Part shown: positions 54,780 through 63,371 of the stretch, one piece after another
Layout: each line of letters begins with the position of its first letter
Position numbering within the stretch: the first letter of the stretch is position 1
Assembly: GCA_019113845.1 (NCBI GenBank)
Contig: DXGQ01000031.1
Coordinates: 31,951-95,950, forward strand
Reading direction: 5' to 3'
Source: Candidatus Anaerobutyricum avicola
GTDB taxonomy: Bacteria; Bacillota; Clostridia; Lachnospirales; Lachnospiraceae
DNA: 64,000 bases
The notes under the pieces: model-generated
What the model was told of the DNA's origin: nothing
Seen by the model: only the letters and a program-made list of their open reading frames with translations
Databases searched by the model: none
Translations under genes and position numbers: made by a program

Positions 54780-55823
54780 ATGAAAAAGACATTGTTAATG
54801 ATTATTTTATGCGGAATGCTGCTGTTTGGCCTCAGTGGCTGCGGGGAGACTTCCACAGATACAGCCGGAAAGGTGCAGGTCGGCGTCACGTATTATAACC
54901 AGACCGATACCTTTCTCGGAGAACTTATCGACTGCTTTAAGAACAGTCTGGAAGAACATAATACCGGGGAGCTTGAGGTTACTGCCATGGTCCGTGAGGC
55001 GGCAGGCTCCGAGAAGACACAAAATGAACAGGTCCGGGAACTGATCGATGCCGGATGTAATGTGCTCTGTGTCAACCTGGTAGACCGGGCGGACCCGTCT
55101 GAGATCATTGATATGGCAAGGGAGAGTGATATTCCGCTCATATTTTTTAACAGAGAGCCGGTGGAGGAAGATATGCTGCAGTGGGAGCAGACGTACTATG
55201 TGGGCGCTCCGGCAAGACAGTCCGGACAGATGCAGGGTGAGCTGGCGGCGGATGTGATCCGGGACGGCGGCGTCGACCGCAACGGGGACGGACGAATTCA
55301 GTACGTCATCCTGGAAGGCGAGGCAGATCATCAGGATGCGATCATCCGCACGGAGAGCGTGGTAAACACCTTGCAGGAGAAAGGCGTTGAACTGGAAAAG
55401 CTGGATTATCAGATCGCCAACTGGAACCGCGCCCAGGCTCAGAACCGCATGCGGCAGATGATCGGACAGTTTCACGATGAGATTGAGCTGGTGCTCTCCA
55501 ACAATGACGATATGGCGATGGGGGCAGTGGATGCTTATAACGCGCTGAATTACACGGAGGAGAACCGGCCGGTATTCTTCGGCGTGGACGGAACGGCTGT
55601 GGGGCTTCAGGCCGTGAAGGATGGAGATCTGGCCGGCACCGTCTACAATGACAAGGAGGCACAGGCGAATGTCATGGCGCAGCTGTCTGTGGCATTGGTG
55701 ACCGGAGAGGGGCTTGATGCGATCGCGTTTGAAAATGAGCGATATATTTATGTGCCTTACCTGAAAGTGGATCAGGAGAATGTGGATACGTTTATAGAGC
55801 GAAGCGAGGCCCGGCCGGAGTGA
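54780..55823 (+). CDS. Galactose-binding lipoprotein in canonical domain order
   Basis: 347 residues, lipobox LSGC (C21). The order is the normal MglB one: VGVTYYNQTDTFLGEL (34-49) first, then LCVNLVD, LIFFNREP (N124), YYVGAP, calcium loop DRNGDGRIQ, ADHQD..R (H164-R170), SNNDDMAMG, FGVD and GTVYND. All sugar contacts of MglB have counterparts. It is 25 bp after the anchored sensor and ends the operon. With a separate MglB in the uptake operon, this copy is probably the sensing ligand carrier; that is inference. Confidence 0.9.
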   Translation: MKKTLLMIILCGMLLFGLSGCGETSTDTAGKVQVGVTYYNQTDTFLGELIDCFKNSLEEHNTGELEVTAMVREAAGSEKTQNEQVRELIDAGCNVLCVNLVDRADPSEIIDMARESDIPLIFFNREPVEEDMLQWEQTYYVGAPARQSGQMQGELAADVIRDGGVDRNGDGRIQYVILEGEADHQDAIIRTESVVNTLQEKGVELEKLDYQIANWNRAQAQNRMRQMIGQFHDEIELVLSNNDDMAMGAVDAYNALNYTEENRPVFFGVDGTAVGLQAVKDGDLAGTVYNDKEAQANVMAQLSVALVTGEGLDAIAFENERYIYVPYLKVDQENVDTFIERSEARPE

Positions 55824-55876
55824 GGCAAGGTCATTATGCTGAAAACGAACAGATCGCCACACTGGAAGAAAAAGAG

Positions 55877-55925
55877 GGGGCGGCAGCGATTACCGGAATG
55901 ACGGGGGTATCGCTGCCGCCCCTGT
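55877..55925. terminator. Terminator between convergent sensor operon and galM
   Basis: GGGGCGGCAGCGAT (55877-55890) pairs perfectly with ATCGCTGCCGCCCC (55909-55922), followed by TGTTTA. Confidence 0.78.
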
Positions 55926-56000
55926 TTATCTGCGGACGGACGGGTTGAGTGTCGGATGCTTATGCCGTTGTTTTCTCACCGTCCGTACCTGCGGACCGGG

Positions 56001-57032
56001 TTATCTGTCAATGGAGAAAGTGTAGACAATCTCCTTGTGAAACAATGTGCCTGCCGGACAGACCGGACTTGGAAATGCTGGTTTATGGATGGCGTCCGGG
56101 AAGAACTGCGGCTCAAAACAGACAGCGTCTCTCGGGTGGTAGACGGCGCCGTTTTTACCGTGGGCGTCCTCCAAATAGTTGGCGGTATACATCTGGATGC
56201 CCGGATAATCGGTGGAAAGATCCATGAGGATACCGGAAGATTCCGAGTACAGATGAACGGCGTAGCGCACGGCGCCGTCATAATCATCAATGACGTAGTT
56301 GTGGTCATAGCCACGCCCCTGCAGAAGCTGTGTGTAATCGGCCCCGATCTCTGCGCCGATCGCCTTTGGCTCACGGAAATCCATCGGGGTGCCCTCCACG
56401 TCAGCATACTCTCCGGTCGGGATGGACTGCGCGTCGGAAGGGGTGAAGCGGCTGGCGTTGATGACGACCATATGATCCAGAATGTCCCCGCTTCCGTTTA
56501 AGTTAAAATAGCTGTGATTGGTCATGTTGATGATCGTATCCTTGTCCGGAGTCGCTTCGTAGGAGATATGAAGTGTGTTTTCTTCCAGACGGTAAGTGAC
56601 GGACATGGTGAGCGCTCCCGGGAAACCCTGGTCCATATCCGGGCTGTCCAGAGTCAGGGTGATGGCGGTGTCCGTGTGCTCTTTCACGGTCCAGATCCGT
56701 TTGGAATACTGATGAAAACCGCTGTGCAGGCAGTTTTCCCCGTCATTTTTATCAAGGGTATAAGTGGTGCCGTTCAGCGTAAAAGAAGCGCCGCCAATGC
56801 GGTTGGCGCAGCGGCCCACGTTGCAGCCGAGGCTTGCGGTGTCGTTCTCGTAGCCGGAGACATCGTCAAAGCCGAGGACCACGTCCCGGCTGCTGCCATA
56901 TTTGTCCGGCGCAAAGAGACTGACTAAGATGGAACCAAAGTCCGTGACCCGGCATTCCAGAGTGTCATTTTTGATCGTGTAAAGGTGCGCCTGCACCCCG
57001 TCTTTTGTTTTTCCAAAATCTGTGGCGTTCAT
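56001..57032 (-). CDS. galM: Galactose mutarotase (aldose 1-epimerase)
   Basis: 343 residues from the ATG at 57032 (AAAGGGGAA upstream). Family motifs: NRIGGASFTLNG near the start, NHSYFNLNG with a catalytic histidine, and a late glutamate in the VCFEPQFFPDA stretch. It interconverts alpha- and beta-galactose so that galactokinase can use either. An in-frame ATG at 57095 has no good ribosome site. Confidence 0.92.
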   Translation of the reverse strand: MNATDFGKTKDGVQAHLYTIKNDTLECRVTDFGSILVSLFAPDKYGSSRDVVLGFDDVSGYENDTASLGCNVGRCANRIGGASFTLNGTTYTLDKNDGENCLHSGFHQYSKRIWTVKEHTDTAITLTLDSPDMDQGFPGALTMSVTYRLEENTLHISYEATPDKDTIINMTNHSYFNLNGSGDILDHMVVINASRFTPSDAQSIPTGEYADVEGTPMDFREPKAIGAEIGADYTQLLQGRGYDHNYVIDDYDGAVRYAVHLYSESSGILMDLSTDYPGIQMYTANYLEDAHGKNGAVYHPRDAVCFEPQFFPDAIHKPAFPSPVCPAGTLFHKEIVYTFSIDR

Positions 57033-57129
57033 TTTTTCCCCTTTCCTGACACATTTCCTGCGTCCATAATGGCAGATTGGAAAGTTCGCTTTCAAACTTT
57101 CTCCCTCTCTCCATAGATAATTTACACCA

Positions 57130-57158
57130 ACTATATAATAATTTTACCGAAAACACAA
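57130..57158 (-). promoter_or_regulatory. Promoter of galM
   Basis: On the minus strand TTGTGT (57158-57153) and TATAGT (57135-57130), 17 bp apart. Confidence 0.55.
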
Positions 57159-57181
57159 TGGTTAATTCCGCACAGACCGGT

Positions 57182-57208
57182 CTTTTTCTTTATGAGATAA
57201 AGAAAAAG
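57182..57208. repeat. 27-bp perfect inverted repeat between galM and dhaK
   Basis: CTTTTTCTTTAT (57182-57193) and ATAAAGAAAAAG (57197-57208) are perfect inverted copies with a 3-bp gap. It lies between the divergent galM and dhaK promoters and could be an operator or a cruciform. Confidence 0.75.
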
Positions 57209-57248
57209 AGACAAATGTGTAAATTGAATGAAAAAATAGTTTTTTTAA

Positions 57249-57277
57249 TTGACCTGTATATGCAAAAGTGATATTAT
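57249..57277 (+). promoter_or_regulatory. Promoter of dhaK
   Basis: TTGACC (57249-57254) and TATTAT (57272-57277), 17-bp spacing. Confidence 0.75.
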
Positions 57278-57347
57278 TAGGAAAGGATGAAGGCAATAAT
57301 TGTCTAATCTGAACTATTTTCAATGAATCAATAAGGAGGAGATTATT

Positions 57348-58346
57348 TTGAAAAAGATTATTAACGCAGTGGATCAGGTAGAGAACCAGATGATAGAAGG
57401 TATGGTTAAAGCTTATCCTCAGTATCTGAAGAAGCTTGACTGTGGTAACGTTGTAGTAAGAGCTGATAAGAAAGAGGGCAAGGTTGCTCTGATCAGCGGC
57501 GGCGGAAGCGGACATGAACCGGCACACGGCGGATTCGTCGGAAAAGGTATGCTGGATGCTGCTGTTGCAGGCGCTGTATTCACATCTCCTACCCCGGATC
57601 AGATTTATGAAGGAATCAAGGCAATTGACGCCGGCAAGGGTGTTCTGATGGTTGTTAAGAACTACACCGGCGATGTCCTGAACTTTGAGATGGCTGCTGA
57701 GATGGCTTCCGATATGGACGGCATTGAAGTAAAAGAAGTTGTGGTAAACGATGACGTTGCCGTACAGGATTCCTTATATACCACAGGACGTCGTGGCGTT
57801 GCAGGTACCGTATTCGTACATAAGATCGCCGGTGCTCTGGCTGAGACAGGTGCAAGCCTTGACGAAGTACAGGCTGTTGCTCAGAAGGTTATTGATAACG
57901 TGAGAACCATGGGTATGGCTATCCGTCCATGTACGGTTCCGGCAGCCGGAGAGCCTGGATTTGAGCTGGCTGACAATGAGATGGAGATCGGTATCGGTAT
58001 CCATGGAGAGCCTGGCGTGGAGAAGAAAGAGCTGGAGACAGCAGATGAGATCGTTGATACATTGCTGGATAAGATTCTTGCTGATATCGACTACTCCGGT
58101 TCTGAAGTTGCTGTCATGATCAACGGATGCGGCGCTACCCCTCTGATGGAGCTGTTCATCGTCAATAATCATGTATCTGATGTTCTGGCAGAGAAAGGAA
58201 TCAAAGTTTACAAGACTCTGGTTGGCGAATACATGACATCTCTTGAGATGGAAGGTTTCTCCATTTCCTTACTCCGTCTGGATGACCAGATGAAAGAACT
58301 GTTAGACGCAGAAGCAGATACTCCGGCTATGACAGTTGCTAAATAA
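57348..58346 (+). CDS. dhaK: Dihydroxyacetone kinase subunit DhaK
   Basis: 332 residues from a TTG with AAGGAGGA seven bases upstream. ISGGGSGHEPAHGGFVG and KNYTGDVLNF are DhaK marks, and the H in GIGIHGEPG is the residue that binds dihydroxyacetone covalently. In the PTS-type system DhaK holds the substrate, DhaL holds ADP/ATP and DhaM passes phosphate from HPr. Confidence 0.96.
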   Translation: MKKIINAVDQVENQMIEGMVKAYPQYLKKLDCGNVVVRADKKEGKVALISGGGSGHEPAHGGFVGKGMLDAAVAGAVFTSPTPDQIYEGIKAIDAGKGVLMVVKNYTGDVLNFEMAAEMASDMDGIEVKEVVVNDDVAVQDSLYTTGRRGVAGTVFVHKIAGALAETGASLDEVQAVAQKVIDNVRTMGMAIRPCTVPAAGEPGFELADNEMEIGIGIHGEPGVEKKELETADEIVDTLLDKILADIDYSGSEVAVMINGCGATPLMELFIVNNHVSDVLAEKGIKVYKTLVGEYMTSLEMEGFSISLLRLDDQMKELLDAEADTPAMTVAK

Positions 58347-58356
58347 TGTAGTGGCA

Positions 58357-58390
58357 AAGAGGGCCGACAATTCACGTCGGCCTTTTCTTT
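58357..58390 (+). terminator. Terminator-like hairpin between dhaK and dhaL
   Basis: GGCCGAC (58362-58368) pairs perfectly with GTCGGCC (58376-58382), followed by TTTTCTTTT. It lies inside the dha operon, so it should lower dhaLM relative to dhaK unless another promoter exists. Confidence 0.8.
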
Positions 58391-58498
58391 TGGCGGGAGC
58401 AAAAAGGCCTGCTGCCCGGTTCGGCTGCCTGCGCGAAAGAACAGGGAAGGGGCACATTTTCCCGCATAGATTAATTCATGGAAAGAGGTATGATTATT

Positions 58499-59122
58499 AT
58501 GGCTGATAGTGCAAAAGTAATTGAGATTCTTAAAAAGATCATCGCGGATGTGGAAGAGCAGAAGCTTTTTCTCACAGAGCTTGATAACGTCATCGGTGAC
58601 GGCGACCACGGCATCAATCTTGCCCGTGGTTTTGACGCGGTCAACGATGTGATCGGAACCTTTGAGGGCAAGGATATCGGTTCTATCTTAAAGGCAGTGG
58701 GTATGAAACTCGTCTCCACCGTGGGCGGCGCTTCCGGTCCTCTGTATGGCACGGCGTTCATGAAGGCCGGCGCATACTTAAATGGCAAGATGGAGATGAA
58801 CATGGATGATTTCATCGGCATGATGGATGTTGCCATCGAGGGTATCATGAAGAGAGGAAAGGCTGTCAAAGGAGAAAAGACCATGCTTGACGCCATGATT
58901 CCGGCTCTTGATGCCATGAAGGCTTCCTATGAGGCGGACAAAGACGCCAAGAAGGCTCTCGACGCCGGCGTGGCAGCAGCAGAGGAAGGAATTGAGTACA
59001 CGAAGACGATCATTGCCACAAAGGGACGTGCAAGCTATCTGGGTGAGAGAAGTATCGGTCATCAGGATCCGGGCGCTACTTCCTTCACACTGATGCTTAA
59101 GGCAGTACAGGCACTGGCATAG
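58499..59122 (+). CDS. dhaL: Dihydroxyacetone kinase subunit DhaL
   Basis: 207 residues from the ATG at 58499 (10 bp after AAAGAGG). NVIGDGDHGINLARGF binds Mg-ADP, GGASGPLYGTAFM and the ASYLGERSIGHQDPGA end complete the family pattern. DhaL carries the nucleotide that phosphorylates dihydroxyacetone. Confidence 0.95.
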   Translation: MADSAKVIEILKKIIADVEEQKLFLTELDNVIGDGDHGINLARGFDAVNDVIGTFEGKDIGSILKAVGMKLVSTVGGASGPLYGTAFMKAGAYLNGKMEMNMDDFIGMMDVAIEGIMKRGKAVKGEKTMLDAMIPALDAMKASYEADKDAKKALDAGVAAAEEGIEYTKTIIATKGRASYLGERSIGHQDPGATSFTLMLKAVQALA

Positions 59123-59133
59123 GAGGTTTTTAT

Positions 59134-59514
59134 ATGGTTGGAATAGTTATTGTATCTCACAGTCAGAAGCTGGCGGAGGGGGTCGTTGACCTCGCTTCCC
59201 TGATGGCGCCGGAGACTCCGATGCGTGCGGCCGGCGGTATGGACGACGGCGGTTTTGGCACCAGTTTTGAGAAAATCAGCGCGGCGATCGATGAGATTTA
59301 TTCCGATGACGGCGTGATCATTCTCATGGATATGGGAAGCGCTGTCATGACGACAGAGATGGTTCTTGAGATGATGGAAGACCGCAAGGTGAAGATGGTG
59401 GACTGCCCGGTCGTGGAAGGCGCTGTCGCAGCCGCAGTGGTGGCAGCCGGAGGCGCTCCGATGGAGGATGTCATTCAGGTTGCGGAAGCCGCTAAGACAA
59501 CGGCAAAGTTTTAA
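59134..59514 (+). CDS. dhaM: Dihydroxyacetone kinase phosphotransfer subunit DhaM (EIIA domain only)
   Basis: 126 residues. GIVIVSHSQKLAEGV holds the phospho-histidine (H9), and ILMDMGSAVMTTEM follows. It is the short form with only the EIIA-Man-like domain; it lacks the HPr and EI parts of the E. coli protein, so it depends on general HPr. Confidence 0.94.
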   Translation: MVGIVIVSHSQKLAEGVVDLASLMAPETPMRAAGGMDDGGFGTSFEKISAAIDEIYSDDGVIILMDMGSAVMTTEMVLEMMEDRKVKMVDCPVVEGAVAAAVVAAGGAPMEDVIQVAEAAKTTAKF

Positions 59515-59580
59515 ACATCTCCAACAAAAACGACCAGCAGTATTGTTCATAATAACAGAATCTACTGAGATTTCTAATGG

Positions 59581-59632
59581 AAAGACCACAGGAACGGATG
59601 GTTTGATGACCACCGGTACTGTGGTCTTTTTT
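59581..59632 (+). terminator. Terminator of the dha operon
   Basis: AAAGACCACAG (59581-59591) pairs perfectly with CTGTGGTCTTT (59619-59629), followed by TTTT. Confidence 0.9.
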
Positions 59633-59741
59633 TGCTGCATAGGAAATTGCGTTTTTGTTCTGATTCTTCTTTTTTTCGCATAAGGTGGAGAGAAGGAAAT
59701 TTCTGTATGAGAACAGGATGGTCGGCGGGGAGTGAGATCCG

Positions 59742-60008
59742 GTGTTTGGGAAAAAGAGAGAGAAAAAAGAGAACGGTAAGCCCTCCTGGAAGGAAAATCA
59801 CAGGGCATTTGTCTGCACCATGAATGGAACGAGGGAGTTACAAATTGAGAATTACGGCTCTCTGGGCGACTATGATGAAGAAAAAATTGTGCTGCATTGC
59901 TATCAATGTAAGATGGTCATAGAAGGAGAGCGGCTGTGTATTGAGTATTTTACGGATATTGATATGAGGATCACGGGCAGAGTTCATTCTGTTCAATTTC
60001 AGAAGTGA
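59742..60008 (+). CDS. yqfC: Sporulation protein YqfC (YabP family)
   Basis: 88 residues, GTG start with GGGGAG nine bases upstream. YabP-type features are the ENYGSLGDYDEEKIVL middle and IEYFTDIDMRITG end. In Bacillus yqfC and yqfD are expressed in the mother cell under sigma-E, and the same order is kept here. A sigma-E promoter could not be identified with confidence. Confidence 0.82.
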   Translation: MFGKKREKKENGKPSWKENHRAFVCTMNGTRELQIENYGSLGDYDEEKIVLHCYQCKMVIEGERLCIEYFTDIDMRITGRVHSVQFQK

Positions 60009-60089
60009 CAAAGAAAGAGAAAGGCAGTTTGCCCGCGTGGTGTATGAAAAGTTTTGCGTTCGGAACACATTTGTCGGGAGGATACGTCA

Positions 60090-61343
60090 ATGATATTTTC
60101 CATACTGCATTTCCTGGGCGGATATTGTAAGGTCGTCTTAAGTGGAGGAAATCAGGAAAGGTTTTTAAATATATGTGCGGGGAAAAAGATTCTTTTGTGG
60201 AAGCTGACCAGAAAAGACGCCCATTACATGTTCTGCGTGAGCAGAGCGGGAATGGGAGAACTGGAGGAGATATCCGGAAAGACCGGCTGTACCTGCCGTA
60301 TTGTGTGGAAGAAGGGGCTGCCGTTTCTGTTTGATCGCTATCGGAAACGGAAAGTCTTTCTGGCGGCTTTTCTTTTTTCTGCGGTCTGTCTTTACATCAT
60401 GTCTCTGTTTCTCTGGCAGATTCAGACGGTGGGATGCCGGACACACACGGCGGAGGAAATGCTTGATTATCTGGAAGAAAACGGCATCAAAAGCGGAACC
60501 CGTTTATCCGAAATCTCCTGCCATGACTTAGAGGAGCAGATCCGTCGGGATTATAAAGATATCGCCTGGGTGTCCTGTGACTTAAAGGGGACGCTGCTCA
60601 CGGTCACTGTGAAAGAAACCCTCGACAAAGAGGCGGTGCAGGCGGAGACGGAGGATGTTCCCTGTCATCTCATTGCTTCCAGAAAGGGGAGGATTGATTC
60701 CATTGTGGTACGAAGCGGCAGCGCCATGGTAAAAAAAGGAGATAAGGTGAAGCGGGGTGATGTGCTTATATCCGGCGAGGTGGGACTTTACGATGATGGC
60801 GGCGTCCTGACGGAGACGGCGCTTGTGAAGGCGGAGGGAGATATCACAGCCATCACAAAACGGAAATACGAAGATTCCTTTCCGCTGCTTCACTATGTGA
60901 AGGAATACACCGGGCGGTCGTTTCCGGTGTACCAGCTTCTTTTGGGAGAAAAACTCATCACCCTTCCGGGCAGAAAGGAAGTGTATCGCTACTATGATGA
61001 GAAGACGAAGCAGAACTTTTTGCACATCGGCCCGCAGCTTTACCTGCCGGCAGCAATCTATGTGACAACCCGCTCCGAGTGCCGTCTCAAAGAGAAAATG
61101 TACACGGAGGCGCAGGCAGTCCGGGAGGCCCAAAAGCGGCTTTCGCTCTTTTTGGATGAATACCGGGCGAAAGGAGTGGAAGTCGTGGAAGACAGGGTGG
61201 AGATCCGCTGTGAGGATGGAACCTGCACGGCAAAGGGAAAGATCATCCTGCGGGAAGCTTTTGGAAAAATTCAGGAGATCACGGCGCCGCCCGACGGCGC
61301 GGCAGGGCCAGCGGAAGAAAGGGGAGAAGAGGCGGGGGAATAA
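60090..61343 (+). CDS. yqfD: Sporulation protein YqfD
   Basis: 417 residues from the ATG at 60090 (GGGAGGAT upstream). One membrane segment near 90 (VFLAAFLFSAVCLYIMSLFL), a POTRA-like part (EMLDYLEENGIKSG, VKETLD) and a long extracytoplasmic domain with KGRIDSIVVRSGSAMVKKGD. Needed for sporulation in Bacillus. The tail is Glu/Ala/Gly-rich. It ends 4 bp before the convergent LysR gene. Confidence 0.9.
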   Translation: MIFSILHFLGGYCKVVLSGGNQERFLNICAGKKILLWKLTRKDAHYMFCVSRAGMGELEEISGKTGCTCRIVWKKGLPFLFDRYRKRKVFLAAFLFSAVCLYIMSLFLWQIQTVGCRTHTAEEMLDYLEENGIKSGTRLSEISCHDLEEQIRRDYKDIAWVSCDLKGTLLTVTVKETLDKEAVQAETEDVPCHLIASRKGRIDSIVVRSGSAMVKKGDKVKRGDVLISGEVGLYDDGGVLTETALVKAEGDITAITKRKYEDSFPLLHYVKEYTGRSFPVYQLLLGEKLITLPGRKEVYRYYDEKTKQNFLHIGPQLYLPAAIYVTTRSECRLKEKMYTEAQAVREAQKRLSLFLDEYRAKGVEVVEDRVEIRCEDGTCTAKGKIILREAFGKIQEITAPPDGAAGPAEERGEEAGE

Positions 61344-61346
61344 GTC

Positions 61347-62231
61347 TTATCCGCCTTCTCTCAGATGGGTAAATATTTCTTCGTATTCTGCGGAAAACAC
61401 GCTGCCTTTTTGCCAGAGAAAAGAAAAGTCGTGCTGCAGGCGGAAGTCCCGCAATGGGATCTGCTGCAGCCTTCCTTCGCGAAGATAAGGCAGGACGGCG
61501 GTTTTATACAAAAAGGAAATGCCGCAGTCTTCCAGCAAAAGCTGTACGATGGCGTACATACTGTTGAGCTCCGTGACACGGGAAAAGGAAGACAGGGGGA
61601 TGTTGTGAAGTTTTAGCGCCCGCTCCAGAATATCTCTTGTGCCGGAGCCGGGCTCCCGCAGGATCAGTGTCTCACAGAGAAGGTCACTCATCCTTTCCGG
61701 AGGCCGGGAAAAGGTATGAGAGGCAGAGCAGACGGGAATAAAGTCTTCCGTGCTGTACACCCGGCAGGCAAATTCCTCTTCCGGAAAGTATCCCTCGACG
61801 AGAGCAAAGTGGCAGGAGCCATCCCGCAGCCCCCCAAGGAGCTCTTCTGTATTTCCCATACTCATCTGGATGTTGATATCCGGCCGGGCGCGCAGAAACC
61901 GGGCAAGCGGTCTGGCGATGACGAATTCTCCGATGGTTGTCGTGACGCCGAACCGATAGGAAGCAATGCCGGAACCGGCATGCAGGAGCGCATCTTTTAG
62001 AAGAACCTCGTCATTTTGCATGGCGGAAGCTTTCTTAAGAAGGAGCTTCCCCGCGGCGGTGAGGGTCAGCGTTTTCCCGCTGTAGGAAAATAGCGACACG
62101 CCGAATTCCTTTTCCAGCCCGCGGATGTGCTGGGAGACGGCGGGCTGAGTGATAAAAAGCGCTTTGGCAGCCTTTGTATAATTCATATATTGACAGACCG
62201 TAAGAAAGGTCCGCAGACGATGATCGATCAT
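61347..62231 (-). CDS. LysR-family transcriptional regulator
   Basis: 294 residues. The N-terminal winged helix-turn-helix (MNYTKAAKALFITQPAVSQH) is followed by the two-part effector domain (FGVTTTIGEFVIARPL, HFALVEGY, REPGSGTRDILE). Regulators of this kind usually control a divergent neighbour, but here the divergent side is the edge of a mobile element, so the target gene is either lost or elsewhere. The effector is unknown. Confidence 0.92.
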   Translation of the reverse strand: MIDHRLRTFLTVCQYMNYTKAAKALFITQPAVSQHIRGLEKEFGVSLFSYSGKTLTLTAAGKLLLKKASAMQNDEVLLKDALLHAGSGIASYRFGVTTTIGEFVIARPLARFLRARPDINIQMSMGNTEELLGGLRDGSCHFALVEGYFPEEEFACRVYSTEDFIPVCSASHTFSRPPERMSDLLCETLILREPGSGTRDILERALKLHNIPLSSFSRVTELNSMYAIVQLLLEDCGISFLYKTAVLPYLREGRLQQIPLRDFRLQHDFSFLWQKGSVFSAEYEEIFTHLREGG

Positions 62232-62411
62232 ATGGTGTTCTCCTTTTCCTGTCCCTGTGAGAAAAATGGTTCCGGGACTTTCGTATTATAAAAGTGAAAC
62301 TCTTTCCAGATTGCAATATCATAACATATATTTATGGATAAATTTTATATCTAATTTTTGATTATCCGCATAAACACTATACATTCAAGCATTTTGAGGT
62401 ATAGAAAAAAA
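62232..62411. promoter_or_regulatory. Upstream region of LysR gene, orphaned divergent control region
   Basis: AT-rich. GGATAA (near 62335) and TTATCC (near 62363) form a spaced inverted repeat of the kind LysR proteins bind. No plus-strand gene follows. Confidence 0.35.
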
Positions 62412-62446
62412 CTCATTTTACCACGAATTTACCACGATTGAATGAG
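62412..62446. repeat. Short direct and inverted repeats at the element boundary
   Basis: TTTACCACGA occurs at 62417-62426 and again at 62428-62437 (11-bp period), flanked by CTCATT (62412-62417) and AATGAG (62441-62446). Such arrays are common at integrase arm or core sites, so this is the best candidate attachment region. Confidence 0.45.
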
Positions 62447-62472
62447 CCTTGATATGACAGTAAAACCACTAT

Positions 62473-62511
62473 GGGAGATAGCACAAATAACTGTGTATCT
62501 CCCAATTTTCT
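62473..62511. terminator. Terminator near the element boundary
   Basis: GGGAGATA-G-CACA (62473-62485) pairs with TGTG-TATCTCCC (62492-62503) with one bulge, followed by AATTTTCTTTT on the plus strand. It lies after the end of the minus-strand genes. Confidence 0.65.
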
Positions 62512-62524
62512 TTTATACAGTTGA

Positions 62525-62764
62525 TTACTTCACTCGTATTTCAAATTTCAAGATTGCTTTCATCATATCTGTATAAACTTCTCCTTTTAGTTCTTCATCA
62601 ACCTGCATAATGATTTTACCACTTTCACAGTGGTAAAACGGTCGCAAGCATAATTTAGAAATATAAGCGTCATAAAACTTCAAAATTTCTCTGATTGCCA
62701 CCTCATCTCCGCTTGACGCTCTGCAAATCAATTCAAAAGAGGGATAGCCATAATCTTTGCTCAT
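62525..62764 (-). CDS. Conjugative-element helix-turn-helix protein (Tn916 Orf8-like)
   Basis: 79 residues. YPSFELICRASSGDEVAIRE and a FYDAYISKLC stretch match the small HTH_16-type proteins found after the sigma-like gene in Tn916 relatives. It starts 5 bp after the stop of the sigma-like gene. Thought to help regulate the element. Confidence 0.82.
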   Translation of the reverse strand: MSKDYGYPSFELICRASSGDEVAIREILKFYDAYISKLCLRPFYHCESGKIIMQVDEELKGEVYTDMMKAILKFEIRVK

Positions 62765-62769
62765 TCTTT

Positions 62770-63189
62770 TTACTTCCTTTCGCTTAAAAGCATTTTTAAC
62801 TTCTTTAGTCCTCTACTTCTTCTGCTAAAAATAGCAGAACGTGATACATGGTACAATTCTGAAATTTCTCTGTCATTCATGCCTTGAAAATAACGTAATA
62901 AAATCGTACTACGCTGTTTTTTCGATAGCATATTTAAAGCTGTAGCGAGTTTTTCATCTGTTACACAAATCGTAAAATGAAAAACTTGAAACGATACATA
63001 ATCATAAATGTATGTATCAACTGTTCCCTGTTCAAGCCGTTCTGTTTCTGACATTTCGCAAAACAGAACTTCATTTTTAGAGCGTTTCATAATCTGCTTT
63101 TTATGATATTTTACCCTGCCCTTAATGATAATCATCATCAAAGAATTAAACTGCAATCTGACAATATCCTTGAAAGAAGATGTATTCAT
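62770..63189 (-). CDS. Sigma-70 region 4-like regulator of an integrative element (Tn916 Orf7-like)
   Basis: 139 residues from the ATG at 63189 (GGGGGG upstream). The C-terminal helix-turn-helix LSKKQRSTILLRYFQG with NDREISELYHVSRSAIFSR is the sigma-70 region 4 type. In Tn916 the homologue Orf7 promotes transcription leading to excision. An in-frame ATG at 63228 overlaps poorly with any ribosome site. Confidence 0.82.
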   Translation of the reverse strand: MNTSSFKDIVRLQFNSLMMIIIKGRVKYHKKQIMKRSKNEVLFCEMSETERLEQGTVDTYIYDYVSFQVFHFTICVTDEKLATALNMLSKKQRSTILLRYFQGMNDREISELYHVSRSAIFSRRSRGLKKLKMLLSERK

Positions 63190-63303
63190 AAGTTCACCCC
63201 CCCTTTCTGCAAAAACTGAAATATACAAACGGAATATTTCAATACGGAAAATAGAAATACCGTCTATACCTTTGGTTTCGTATCAGAAAAGAAAGTGTCT
63301 ATG

Positions 63304-63342
63304 AAAAAAAGCCCGCACAAAACATATTGTTTTGCACGAGCC
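63304..63342 (-). terminator. Minus-strand terminator
   Basis: CAAAAC (63318-63323) pairs with GTTTTG (63329-63334), extended by partly matched GC pairs; on the minus strand it is followed by seven T residues. It ends the transcript of the gene at 63372. Confidence 0.6.
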
Positions 63343-63371
63343 TTTATATTGAAAAATAAAAGTAAGATGTT

